A stretch of DNA of 64,000 nucleotides from an uncultured Erysipelotrichaceae bacterium (GTDB lineage: Bacteria; Bacillota_I; Bacilli_A; RF39; UBA660): NCBI GenBank assembly GCA_902793375.1, contig CADBDE010000001.1:93807-157806 (forward strand), in the 5' to 3' direction. The position numbers and the translations under genes were made by a program. Below are positions 1 through 8,268 of this stretch, in pieces. The notes below the pieces were generated by a model. The model saw nothing but the letters and a program-made list of their open reading frames with translations. It was not told where the DNA came from and ran no database searches. The first letter of the stretch is position 1, and every line of letters starts with the position of its first letter.

Positions 1-384
1 GGAAATGGAGATATTAAAAGTATTTATGATGCAAAAAAAATGCTTGATGAAACAGGATGTGATGCAGTAATGATAGGAAGAGCATCCCTTGGAAATCCTT
101 GGATATTTAAACAAGTAAATGAATATATTGAAAATGATTTAATAATAGATAATCCAACTCCACTTGATCGAGTTGATATGTGTATTAAACATCTTAATTA
201 TTTAAAAGAAATAAAAATAGATAAAGTAGCAGTATTAGAAATTAGAAATCATGTTTCTTGGTATCTAAAGGGGCTAAAAGAATCTAATGAAATTAAAAAT
301 GAAATATTTAAAACAAAAGATTTAGAAATAATAGAAAAAATATTAAATGATTATAGATTATTTATTAAGGAGGAACAATTATGA
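1..384 (+). CDS. dus: tRNA-dihydrouridine synthase, C-terminal part (cut by window start)
   Basis: The open frame runs in from base 1 without a start. It carries the Dus signature GNGDI, then TGCDAVMIGRASLGNPWIF, which is the FMN-binding end of the TIM barrel in DusB-type enzymes, followed by the helical C-terminal domain. The enzyme reduces uridine to dihydrouridine in tRNA D-loops. Only about 127 codons are present; the catalytic cysteine region lies upstream of the window. The stop overlaps the start of the RDD gene (ATGA at 381-384), so the two are probably one operon. The family is clear; the exact paralogue (DusB or other) cannot be decided from the fragment. Confidence 0.93.
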   Translation, partial: GNGDIKSIYDAKKMLDETGCDAVMIGRASLGNPWIFKQVNEYIENDLIIDNPTPLDRVDMCIKHLNYLKEIKIDKVAVLEIRNHVSWYLKGLKESNEIKNEIFKTKDLEIIEKILNDYRLFIKEEQL

Positions 385-968
385 GTGAAGCACATACACT
401 TCAAAGAATATCTGCATATGTTATAGATATATTAATTATTACTTTTATAACTGTAATACTTACATCTTGGATTCCAAAGAGTGAAGCTTATAAAAATGCT
501 GTTGAAAAACAAAATAATTTGATGGAAGATTTAAACAAAGAAGATATTAATCAAAGTGATTATATTGATGAGTTGTATGAAACAAGATATATTATAGAAA
601 AAGAAAATATTATAGAAACATCGATAATAGTTGTTATAAATCTTGGGTATTTTGTTGGATTTGCTTTTTATAATAAGGGCCAATCATTAGGTAAAAAATT
701 AATGCATATCAGAGTAGTTTCTAATAATGGAAAAGATGTAAGTTATCTCCAATTATTTGGTAGAACTATGATTATTCATGGATGTTTTACATCAATAATA
801 AGTATTATTTTCTTATTATTTATTAAGAGTAATCAATATATTTATACAGTTGGATTAATAGGAATAATTCAATCGATTATTACTATTATAGCGATTGTTA
901 TGATGATTGTAAGAAAAGATAAAAGAGGATTACACGATTTAATTTGTAATACTAAAGTCATTGAATAA
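381..968 (+). CDS. RDD family membrane protein
   Basis: A 195-residue protein starting MSEAHTLQRISAYVIDILIIT. The arginine-alanine/aspartate pattern of RDD proteins appears as RISAYVIDI in helix 1, KGQSLGKKLMHIRVV in the middle and RGLHDLICNTKVIE at the end. Three or four hydrophobic segments are visible (about 10-28, 83-102, 133-150, 157-178) with a charged loop at 35-80. The start is supported by AAGGAGG at 368-374 and overlaps the dus stop. RDD proteins are membrane proteins whose function is mostly unproven; some act in ion transport. No specific substrate can be inferred here. Confidence 0.85.
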   Translation: MSEAHTLQRISAYVIDILIITFITVILTSWIPKSEAYKNAVEKQNNLMEDLNKEDINQSDYIDELYETRYIIEKENIIETSIIVVINLGYFVGFAFYNKGQSLGKKLMHIRVVSNNGKDVSYLQLFGRTMIIHGCFTSIISIIFLLFIKSNQYIYTVGLIGIIQSIITIIAIVMMIVRKDKRGLHDLICNTKVIE

Positions 969-1002
969 TAATGTGTAATTATTGTGAAATTTAGTTATTT
1001 TA

Positions 1003-1032
1003 TTGTATTTGAATACTTAATTGTTGTATAAT
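1003..1032 (+). promoter_or_regulatory. Promoter of the transporter gene
   Basis: TTGTAT at 1003-1008 and TATAAT at 1027-1032, separated by 18 bases, 19 bases before the start codon. The -10 box lies inside any longer reading frame beginning at 1021, which supports the ATG at 1051 as the true start. Confidence 0.6.
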
Positions 1033-1050
1033 TATTATGAGGAGGATTAT

Positions 1051-2514
1051 ATGAAAAAACATAATTTATTAAAAGTAACAATGCTAGTACTTTTATTAGT
1101 AGTAGTAGGCTCATGGTTTATGCCTGTTTATGTAGTAAATAGTGCAGGAACTGAATTTACAATTCAGCAAAGTATTAAGATTGGATTATTTAATCTAGCA
1201 TCTTATATAGGAATTGTATTACAAGTTTTTGGACCTGCAATAATGTACATTTTATCAATTGGAGCTTTATATGGAGTATTACATAGAATTCCACAATATA
1301 GACTTCTTCTTGATAAAATAGTAAAAGGTTTTGAAGGAAGAGAATGGTTGTTTATGAGTGTTGTTGGAGTAGTATTTGCTGTACTATCTTCAATGGCTGG
1401 ATTATCAGTTGTTTTATTACTTCTATTCCCATTTGTTATTGCTGTAATGCTATTAATGGGATATGATAAACTAACTGCTGCTATGCTTACTGTTGGTTCA
1501 GTAATAGCTGGTTTAATTGGATCAGTATTTAGCTCAAATGATGTTTATGGTATCTCTGCAGTATTATCACAAACAGGTATGGAAGATGCTTGGAATATTG
1601 CAAAAATAGATGTTGCTTGGAAATTAATATTACTTGTTTTGGCTCTTGCTTTAGTATTAGTAAATACAATATTATATGCAAAGAAACATAGAAATAAGAA
1701 TGTTGATTTAGAAGGATCATACTTAGTTCCAAAGAAAGTAAAAACTGAAAGTAAGAAAGTATACCCATTAGTAATTGTTTTAGATTTACTACTTGTAGTA
1801 TTGACTCTTGCATTTATTTCTTGGGAATTATTTGAAGTAAATCTATTTAATGATATGACTAACGCATTAATTAGTCCTACAGGAAGTACTTTTATAAAAG
1901 GATTATATGGTGGAATTAATACAGTTTTGGGTGTAACAGTATCATCTAATGCAAGTAATGCTTTCGGACATTGGACATTAATGGAAGCAGCATTAGTTGT
2001 ATTCTTAGCAGCTGGATTGTTATCATTCTTATATAGACAAAGCTTTAATAAGTTCATTAATTCAACTAGTGAAGGAGTTAAAAAGTCATTAAGACCAGCA
2101 TTGTTAGTTGGAGTTGCATACTTAATACTAGTATGTGCTGTTACAGTACCATATGAATTTTCAGTATTAAGACACATAATTGATTTAAGTTCTGGATTTA
2201 ATCTATTTGTTATGTGCGTAGTTGCAATAATATTTAGTATATTTACAGTTGAATCATATTATGGAATTGTAACTGCAGCATCTTTTGTTTCTGCAAGTAC
2301 AGTAATAACAGGTAATACTGGAATAATTGCATTAGTATGGCAAACAATGTATGGACTAACTATGTTAGTAGCTCCAACAAGTGTTATATTACTAGCAACT
2401 TTAGCATATTTAGATGTTTCATATTCTAGTTGGTTAAAAGCAATTTGGAAGCTAGTATTAGAATTATTAGCAATAATATTAATTGTATTATTAATATTTA
2501 ATGCAGTAATGTAA
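1051..2514 (+). CDS. Multi-pass membrane transporter, YfcC/DcuC-like
   Basis: A 488-residue, strongly hydrophobic protein with about twelve membrane segments. The start at 1051 is chosen because GAGGAGG sits at 1039-1045; an upstream TTG at 1021 overlaps the promoter. The N-terminus has one helix, then an outer-loop segment, then FGPAIMYILSIGALYGVL and repeated glycine/serine-rich helices such as VLSSMAGLSVVLLLLFPF and VGSVIAGLIGSVFSSNDVYGISAV, an arrangement like C4-dicarboxylate/basic amino acid carriers of the YfcC/DcuC/AbgT type. No binding residue can be assigned by eye, so the substrate is unknown. It is a single-gene unit between its own promoter and a terminator. Confidence 0.5.
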   Translation: MKKHNLLKVTMLVLLLVVVGSWFMPVYVVNSAGTEFTIQQSIKIGLFNLASYIGIVLQVFGPAIMYILSIGALYGVLHRIPQYRLLLDKIVKGFEGREWLFMSVVGVVFAVLSSMAGLSVVLLLLFPFVIAVMLLMGYDKLTAAMLTVGSVIAGLIGSVFSSNDVYGISAVLSQTGMEDAWNIAKIDVAWKLILLVLALALVLVNTILYAKKHRNKNVDLEGSYLVPKKVKTESKKVYPLVIVLDLLLVVLTLAFISWELFEVNLFNDMTNALISPTGSTFIKGLYGGINTVLGVTVSSNASNAFGHWTLMEAALVVFLAAGLLSFLYRQSFNKFINSTSEGVKKSLRPALLVGVAYLILVCAVTVPYEFSVLRHIIDLSSGFNLFVMCVVAIIFSIFTVESYYGIVTAASFVSASTVITGNTGIIALVWQTMYGLTMLVAPTSVILLATLAYLDVSYSSWLKAIWKLVLELLAIILIVLLIFNAVM

Positions 2515-2520
2515 AAAGTA

Positions 2521-2542
2521 AGACTCAATTGAGTCTTTTTTT
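2521..2542 (+). terminator. Intrinsic terminator after the transporter
   Basis: AGACTC-AATT-GAGTCT perfect 6-bp stem followed by a run of T from 2536 to 2542. Confidence 0.85.
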
Positions 2543-2597
2543 GTTTATAAAATAAAATCTAAAAGCATAATATATAAAAGATTATAAAGGAGATATT

Positions 2598-4610
2598 ATG
2601 TTTTCTAATTTTAACTATGAATTAAAAAAAATACTTAAAAATGCAAAAGAAGAAATGTATGAGTTGGGTCATTCATACATTGGTACTGAACATTTTTTGT
2701 TATCAGTTTTAAAATCTAATAATGAATTAAAAGATATATTAAATAATTATAATATTACGTATGATTCTTTTAAAGAAAGAATAATAGTAAATATTGGAAA
2801 GGGAAATGATAAAGAAAAATTATTCATTTTAACCCCATTATTTAAAAAAATATTAGAAGATTCTATTTTAATTTCAAATGAATTAAGAAATGATGAAATA
2901 GATCCTTTTATGGTGTTTAAATCAATTCTCGAGGAAGGCGAAGGTGTAGCATATAGAATAATATGTGAAATGAATGTTGATATTGATAAATTGTATGATT
3001 CTTTATTTAATTATTCAATAGTAAAAACTAATTCTATAAACGAGTATGGGGTAGATTTAACTGAAAAAGCAAAAAAAGGATTAACTGAAATAGCAGTAAA
3101 TAGAGAGAAGGAATTGGAAAATATAATTGAAATACTATTAAGAAAAAACAAAAGAAATCCAATTCTTATTGGTCCAGCTGGTGTAGGTAAAACAGCAATT
3201 GTTGAAGAACTAGCAAATAGAATTATTAATTCAAATGTACCTGATAAATTAATGAATAAAAAAATAATATCAATTTCTATGGCTTCTTTGGTTGCTGGAA
3301 CAAAATATAGAGGAGAATTTGAAGAAAAAATACTTAAAATACTTAATAATTTAGAAAATAATAATAATTTAATTTTATTTATTGATGAGATTCATACATT
3401 AGTTGGTGCAGGGGGTGCAGAAGGTGCAATTGATGCAAGTAATATTTTAAAACCAGTTTTATCGCGTGGAAATATTACAGTAATAGGAGCTACAACTACT
3501 GAAGAATACAGAAAGTATATTGAAGATGATAAAGCATTATCAAGAAGATTTCAAAAAGTAATAATAAATGAACCAAATAAAAAAGATTTGTTTGATATTT
3601 TAAAAAAAATAAAACCTTCATATGAAAAATATCATAATGTAAAAATAGATAATAAAGTATTAAAATATATAATTAATATTTCAAAAAAGTATATTAAAAA
3701 TAAAAATGAACCAGATAGATCAATTGATTTGTTAGACGAGGCATTATCAATGGTATCATCTAGATTAAATGAAAAAAATAATTCTATTAAGCTAAGAAAC
3801 GATTTATTAAAATATAAAAAAAAGAAGAATGAAATGATAGAAAATAATAATTATATTGAAGCTTTAATATATAGAAAAAAAGAAAGAAAAATTGAATCTA
3901 TAATTAATAATAATTGTTTAATAATTCCAAATAATAAACATGTAACAAAGGAAGATATTAATACTTTAATAAGTAAAAAATATAATATATTTTTAGGTAA
4001 TAACAATTATTTAGAGAGTAATATTGGTGATAAAATAGAATATTTAAATAGATTATTTAAAAACTATGTTAGTGAAATTGATCAAATATGTGAAAACATT
4101 AAAAAAGTTTTTAATTGTGATATAAGTAATAATAAACCTAATTCTATTTTTATTTGTGGAGATAATAATTTAATGAAAAAAAGAATAATAAATAAAATAA
4201 ATGAATTATTTTTTCATAATAAAATTACAATAGATTTAAAAAACTATTATAATGATGAATCTATTAATATGATTATGGGAGCATTACCTGGATATGTTGG
4301 ATACAATAACAAAACAAATGTATTTGAATCATTAAAAGAACAACCATTTAGTTTAATAGAAATTACTAATTTTGAATATGCTTGTTTAAAGGTTAAAAAT
4401 ATAATTAAAGATATTTTACACAATGGATTCTTTATTGATTCTAATGGTTATAACATTGATTTTCAAAATAGTTTAATATTAATAAATTCAAATAATATAG
4501 AGAATAATACAATTGGATTTGAAAATAAAATAAATAATAGAAAAAATGAATTAAGTAAATTAGTTAATAAAACAATATTTATTAATAAAAACAAAATAAC
4601 TATGTTATAA
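2598..4610 (+). CDS. ClpC-like AAA+ unfoldase with degenerate second ATPase domain
   Basis: 670 residues, shorter than the usual 810 of ClpC. Residues 1-145 are a Clp N-domain (HSYIGTEHFLLSVL). The first ATPase is intact: Walker A GPAGVGKT (192-199), Walker B LILFIDE (258-264), pore motif KYRGEFE and arginine finger region ALSRRF. Residues 398-435 match a ClpC M-domain. In the second ATPase the P-loop position reads GDNNLMKK (about 521-528) and the Walker B position SLIEIT (about 585-590), so both are lost, while the pore loop GALPGYVGY (561-569) and an IGF tripeptide (639-641), where ClpP-binding hexamers carry their loop, remain. The protein ends near the D2 sensor region and lacks the C-terminal small domain. 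RBS AAGGAG precedes the ATG. It may still couple to ClpP using D1 only, or act as an adaptor; no ClpP is in the window. Confidence 0.85.
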   Translation: MFSNFNYELKKILKNAKEEMYELGHSYIGTEHFLLSVLKSNNELKDILNNYNITYDSFKERIIVNIGKGNDKEKLFILTPLFKKILEDSILISNELRNDEIDPFMVFKSILEEGEGVAYRIICEMNVDIDKLYDSLFNYSIVKTNSINEYGVDLTEKAKKGLTEIAVNREKELENIIEILLRKNKRNPILIGPAGVGKTAIVEELANRIINSNVPDKLMNKKIISISMASLVAGTKYRGEFEEKILKILNNLENNNNLILFIDEIHTLVGAGGAEGAIDASNILKPVLSRGNITVIGATTTEEYRKYIEDDKALSRRFQKVIINEPNKKDLFDILKKIKPSYEKYHNVKIDNKVLKYIINISKKYIKNKNEPDRSIDLLDEALSMVSSRLNEKNNSIKLRNDLLKYKKKKNEMIENNNYIEALIYRKKERKIESIINNNCLIIPNNKHVTKEDINTLISKKYNIFLGNNNYLESNIGDKIEYLNRLFKNYVSEIDQICENIKKVFNCDISNNKPNSIFICGDNNLMKKRIINKINELFFHNKITIDLKNYYNDESINMIMGALPGYVGYNNKTNVFESLKEQPFSLIEITNFEYACLKVKNIIKDILHNGFFIDSNGYNIDFQNSLILINSNNIENNTIGFENKINNRKNELSKLVNKTIFINKNKITML

Positions 4611-4633
4611 TCTTATTAGATATGGAGGTTTTT

Positions 4634-5729
4634 ATGGAACTATATGAATTAAAAAAGTCTATAATATACTCTTTAAATAAAGTCGATGATTTATGGAGGT
4701 TACTTTGACATTGATGGTAAAAATAAACAGATAAAAAAGTTAGAGGAAAAAATGTTACTTCCAAATTTTTGGGATGATCAAGAAAAAAGTAATAATGTAA
4801 TTACGGAATTAAATAGTTTAAAAGATATAGTTAACGATATTATGAATGTATCTATTAAGGTAAAAGACATTAATTCTATGATTGAAGAAGATTTAGATGA
4901 TGAAACTATATCATTAATAGAAGATGAATATAATGATGTTAAAGATGAAATTGAAAAACTTGAGTTATTTCAATTATTAAATAATGAATATGATAAGAAT
5001 AATTGCATTTTAGAAATACATTCTGGAGCTGGTGGCACTGAAGCATGTGATTGGGCCAATATGATATATAGAATGTACACAAGATGGATTGAAAAAAAGG
5101 GATATAAATATGAAGTAATAGATTTTCAAGAGGGCGATGAAGTAGGAATTAAAAGTATTTCAATTATTGTTAATGGACTTTATTCTTATGGATATTTAAA
5201 ATGTGAAAAAGGAATACATAGATTAGTTAGATTATCGCCTTTTGATGCAAATCATAAAAGACATACATCTTTTGCATCTGTTTTTGTAACTCCTGAGATA
5301 GATGAAGTAAGTGATATAGAAATAGATCCAAAAGATTTAAAAATAGATGTATATAGATCAAGTGGAAATGGAGGACAAGGAGTTAATACTACTGATTCTG
5401 CTGTAAGAATTACTCATTTGCCATCAAAAATAGTTGTTACTTGTCAAAATGAAAGAAGTCAGATACAAAATAAAGAACATGCAATGAAAATTCTTAAAAA
5501 CAAACTAAAATTATTAGAATTAGATAAACAGGAAAAAGAGTTAAAAAGTATTACAGGAGAACAAATGAATATTGATTTTGGTTCTCAAATAAGAAGTTAT
5601 GTAATGCATCCATATTCTATGGTTAAGGATCATAGAACAAAGTATGAAACAAGTAATGTTAATGCAGTACTTGATGGAGACATAGATAAATTTATTGAAG
5701 AAAAATTGAAAGAGGATAAGTATGAATAA
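4634..5729 (+). CDS. prfB: Peptide chain release factor 2, expressed by +1 programmed frameshift
   Basis: Translation starts at ATG 4634 (RBS TGGAGG 4623-4628), reads 24 codons to CTT (4703-4705), meets an in-frame TGA (4706-4708), and must slip +1 to read GAC (4707-4709) and continue to 5729, giving 364 residues. The slippery CTT-TGA-C is preceded by an internal Shine-Dalgarno GGAGG at 4695-4699, exactly the arrangement of bacterial prfB. The body has the SPF anticodon-like tripeptide (RLVRLSPFDANHKR) and the catalytic SGNGGQGVNTTDSAVR. RF2 releases peptides at UGA and UAA; low RF2 favours the frameshift, so synthesis is autoregulated. Its presence proves that UGA is a stop in this organism. 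The next gene overlaps its end by 8 bases. Confidence 0.97.
4695..4709 (+). promoter_or_regulatory. prfB +1 frameshift signal
   Basis: GGAGG (4695-4699), three spacer bases, CTT (4703-4705), TGA (4706-4708), C (4709). The internal Shine-Dalgarno pushes the ribosome at the slow UGA codon forward by one base. Confidence 0.95.
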
Positions 5730-6567
5730 AGAAGTAAAAAAGGAAGATTTGTTTAGATATTTATATTTTTTTGTAGGATTAACATCATTTTCGTTTGCAT
5801 TTACATTTTTTCTATCTCCTCATAATTTAGTATTTGGTGGAGTGTCTGGATTATCTATATTATTTAAAGAATTATTTAATTGGAATAATTCATTATTTGT
5901 TTTAATTGTTGATATAGTATTATTACTAATTAGTTTTGTATTTTTAGGGAAAAGAAAAACAATTGGTTCAATTCTCGGTTCTTTATTATTACCTGGTTTC
6001 TTGGCTTTGATGGCTTGGATTAGTGATATAACTGGATATGTAAATGAAGATCTTGTAATATGTTCTATATTTGGTGGTGTCTTTTCTGGAATAGGATTAG
6101 GACTATGCTTTAAAGCTGGTTTTACTACTGGTGGAACTGATATTGTAAATCAAATAATTCATAAATATATTAAGATAAGTATGGGAAAATCAATGTTTAT
6201 TCTAGATGGTGTAATAGTTACAAGTGGTATATTTGTATTTGGATTTACTAAATTTATGTATGCAGTAATGGTTTTATATATTATGACTGCTATGACTGAT
6301 AGAGTAATATTAGGTGTAAGCAAATCAAAAGCATTTTATATTGTTACTGATAAAACTCAAGAAGTAAAAAAATATATAATAGACACGCTAGGTCATAGTG
6401 TTACAGTATTTGATGCTACTGGTGGTTATTCAAAAGAAACTCAAAAAGTTGTTTTTTGTGTTATTCCAACGAGAGAGTACTTTAAATTAAAAGAAGGAAT
6501 TAATAAGATTGATGAAGATTCATTTTTCATTGTTACAGATGCATATGAAGTATATGGAGGTAAATAA
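5722..6567 (+). CDS. YitT family membrane protein
   Basis: 281 residues. Residues 15-195 hold five or six membrane helices with the family signatures FFLSPHNLVFGGVSGLSIL and GLCFKAGFTTGGTDIVNQI; the soluble C-terminal part (about 200-275, KSKAFYIVTDKTQEVKKYI to FIVTDAYEVYGG) is the DUF2179 domain usual in this family. The start ATG at 5722 overlaps the end of prfB by eight bases, so the gene is translationally coupled to it. The function of YitT proteins is not established; they are probably transporters. The ATG has AAAGAGGATAAG upstream as a ribosome site. Confidence 0.88.
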   Translation: MNKEVKKEDLFRYLYFFVGLTSFSFAFTFFLSPHNLVFGGVSGLSILFKELFNWNNSLFVLIVDIVLLLISFVFLGKRKTIGSILGSLLLPGFLALMAWISDITGYVNEDLVICSIFGGVFSGIGLGLCFKAGFTTGGTDIVNQIIHKYIKISMGKSMFILDGVIVTSGIFVFGFTKFMYAVMVLYIMTAMTDRVILGVSKSKAFYIVTDKTQEVKKYIIDTLGHSVTVFDATGGYSKETQKVVFCVIPTREYFKLKEGINKIDEDSFFIVTDAYEVYGGK

Positions 6568-6588
6568 CTTAGGTTATTTACTTTTTTT
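6560..6588 (+). terminator. Intrinsic terminator after yitT-type gene
   Basis: GTAAATAAC (6560-6568), loop TTAG, GTTATTTAC (6573-6581), then seven T. The stem overlaps the stop codon at 6565-6567. Confidence 0.85.
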
Positions 6589-6640
6589 ATAAATAAATAT
6601 GTATAATCATTGTCAATTCATAGATTTTTGCAATATAGTG

Positions 6641-6649
6641 TGTTATAAT
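6641..6649 (+). promoter_or_regulatory. Extended -10 promoter of ftsEX operon
   Basis: TGT followed by TATAAT (6644-6649) makes an extended -10 element; no good -35 is seen at 16-18 bases. Confidence 0.55.
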
Positions 6650-6674
6650 TACATAAAGAATAGAGGTGAGTTCT

Positions 6675-7376
6675 TTGGCTGAGTTAATTACATTGAACAA
6701 AGTAAATAAAAAATACAAAAATGGTGTTACAGCTATTCACGAATTAGACTTAAAAATAAAAAAAGGTGAATTTGTTTTTATAATAGGTGGATCTGGAAGT
6801 GGAAAATCTACATTAATAAAAATGTTATATAGAGAAGAAAAACCAACAAAAGGTGAAATTTTTGTTGGTGGAGTTAATGTTGCTAGACTTAGAAATAGTA
6901 AAGTATATAAGCTAAGAAGAAAACTTGGTATTGTGTTCCAAGATTACAGATTACTTCCTAAATTAACAGTTTATGAAAATGTTGCATTTGCTATGGAAGC
7001 TATTGGAGCAAAATCAAGTGAAATAAGAGTTAAAACATTGAAAGCACTAGAACTAGTTGGATTAAAAGGAAAAATTAGAAATTATCCTGATGAATTATCA
7101 GGTGGAGAACAACAAAGAGTTGCAATTGCAAGAGCGATAGTAAATGATCCAAAATTAATCCTATGTGATGAGCCAACTGGTAATTTGGATCCTAAAATGA
7201 GTTTAGAAATTGTCAAAGTACTAGAACAAATCAACAAAACAACAGGAACTACATTAGTAATGGCAACTCATGATGAAAAGATAGTTAATAAATTTAAAAA
7301 AAGAGTAATAGTAATCAAAGAAGGTAGAATTGTAAAGGATTACGAAGAAGGGAAGTACGATAATGAAGCTATTTAG
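6675..7376 (+). CDS. ftsE: Cell division ATP-binding protein FtsE
   Basis: 233 residues from a TTG start at 6675. The GTG at 6666 lies inside the ribosome site GAGGTGA (6663-6669), so the TTG seven bases further on is preferred. ABC ATPase motifs are complete: Walker A GGSGSGKST (residues 38-46), Q-loop VFQDYRLLP, signature LSGGEQQR, Walker B LILCDEPTGNLD and the H-loop ATHDE. FtsE pairs with FtsX at the septum and controls peptidoglycan hydrolases by ATP hydrolysis. The stop overlaps the ftsX start by 14 bases. Confidence 0.95.
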   Translation: MAELITLNKVNKKYKNGVTAIHELDLKIKKGEFVFIIGGSGSGKSTLIKMLYREEKPTKGEIFVGGVNVARLRNSKVYKLRRKLGIVFQDYRLLPKLTVYENVAFAMEAIGAKSSEIRVKTLKALELVGLKGKIRNYPDELSGGEQQRVAIARAIVNDPKLILCDEPTGNLDPKMSLEIVKVLEQINKTTGTTLVMATHDEKIVNKFKKRVIVIKEGRIVKDYEEGKYDNEAI

Positions 7377-8268
7377 AATGATAAAAAATGGCATTCGTGA
7401 TGCCTTTAAGAGTGTAATAAGAAACTTTTCTTTGTCTTTAGCTTCTATCTCATGTATTAGCATTACTTTGATAGTAGTTGCACTTGCTTTATTAGTTGCA
7501 TTTAATGTTGAAAATTTTTCAAATAAAGTTGGAGATAATGTTACAGTGGTTACTTATTTAAAGCTAGGTGCTACAGAAGAAGAAGTAAAAGAATTTGAAG
7601 AAGAATTAAATAAAATAGATAACATACAAGAAGGATGGGTAAAACAAAGTCCAGAAGATAGAAAAAATCAATTAATTGAAGAAAACGATTTTTTAAGTTC
7701 CGTTGGAAATTTAATAGATAATGAAAATGAAGTATTTCACTATAGATATGATATTAATGTAAAAGATATTAAAAAAATAAATGATACTAAAAATGAACTT
7801 ACTTCTATTAAAATAGTTGATTCTGCAGAATATGGAGATGAAACTATTTCTAGAATGATTAATTTGTTTGATTTTGCAGGAAAACTTTCAATAGTTGTAG
7901 CAGTTGTGCTTATGGTAGTTACTTCTTTCTTAATAATTAATACTATTAAGTTAACAATTTTTTCAAGGAAAAGAGAAATATCCATTATGAGAGTTGTTGG
8001 AGCAAGTAATATTACTATTAAACAACCATTTATTATTGAAGGATTTATAATTGGACTTTTAGGTTCAATTCTACCAGTAATAGCTGTTATTTTTGGATAT
8101 AAAGAATTCTATAGTAGACTTGATAATGGACATTTTATGACATTTTGGCTTGAGTTTATTGAACCAGAACCATTTATTTACTTAGTTTCTTTAATCATTA
8201 TCGCAACAGGAGTTTTAGTAGGTATGTTTGGAAGTAGCAGAGCTGTAAGGAAGTATTTAAAAGTATGA
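7363..8268 (+). CDS. ftsX: Cell division permease-like protein FtsX
   Basis: 301 residues with the FtsX plan: cytoplasmic N-terminus, one helix (about 22-46), a large extracellular domain (about 50-165, containing VTVVTYLKLGATEEEV), then three helices (about 170-193, 220-242, 270-292). The motif SRKREISIMRVVGASN before helix 3 is the conserved FtsX/MacB coupling segment. The extracellular domain is where hydrolases or their activators dock. It overlaps ftsE upstream and the M23 gene downstream (ATGA at 8265-8268), which argues for one operon and one complex. Confidence 0.95.
   Translation: MKLFRMIKNGIRDAFKSVIRNFSLSLASISCISITLIVVALALLVAFNVENFSNKVGDNVTVVTYLKLGATEEEVKEFEEELNKIDNIQEGWVKQSPEDRKNQLIEENDFLSSVGNLIDNENEVFHYRYDINVKDIKKINDTKNELTSIKIVDSAEYGDETISRMINLFDFAGKLSIVVAVVLMVVTSFLIINTIKLTIFSRKREISIMRVVGASNITIKQPFIIEGFIIGLLGSILPVIAVIFGYKEFYSRLDNGHFMTFWLEFIEPEPFIYLVSLIIIATGVLVGMFGSSRAVRKYLKV

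Noticed and set aside
1545..2177. Long reverse reading frame opposite the transporter (210 codons)
   Set aside because: It is a shadow of a real gene, without ribosome site or recognisable motifs; the same holds for reverse frames at 25603-26142, 27293-27715 and 34461-34922.
2598..4610. ClpC-like gene as a frameshifted pseudogene
   Set aside because: D2 residues can be aligned in the same frame to the end, including GYVGY and IGF, so the change is substitution and truncation rather than a frameshift.
4634..4708. prfB taken as a broken gene because of the in-frame TGA
   Set aside because: The stop sits in the exact CTT-TGA-C context with an internal GGAGG, the known programmed frameshift.
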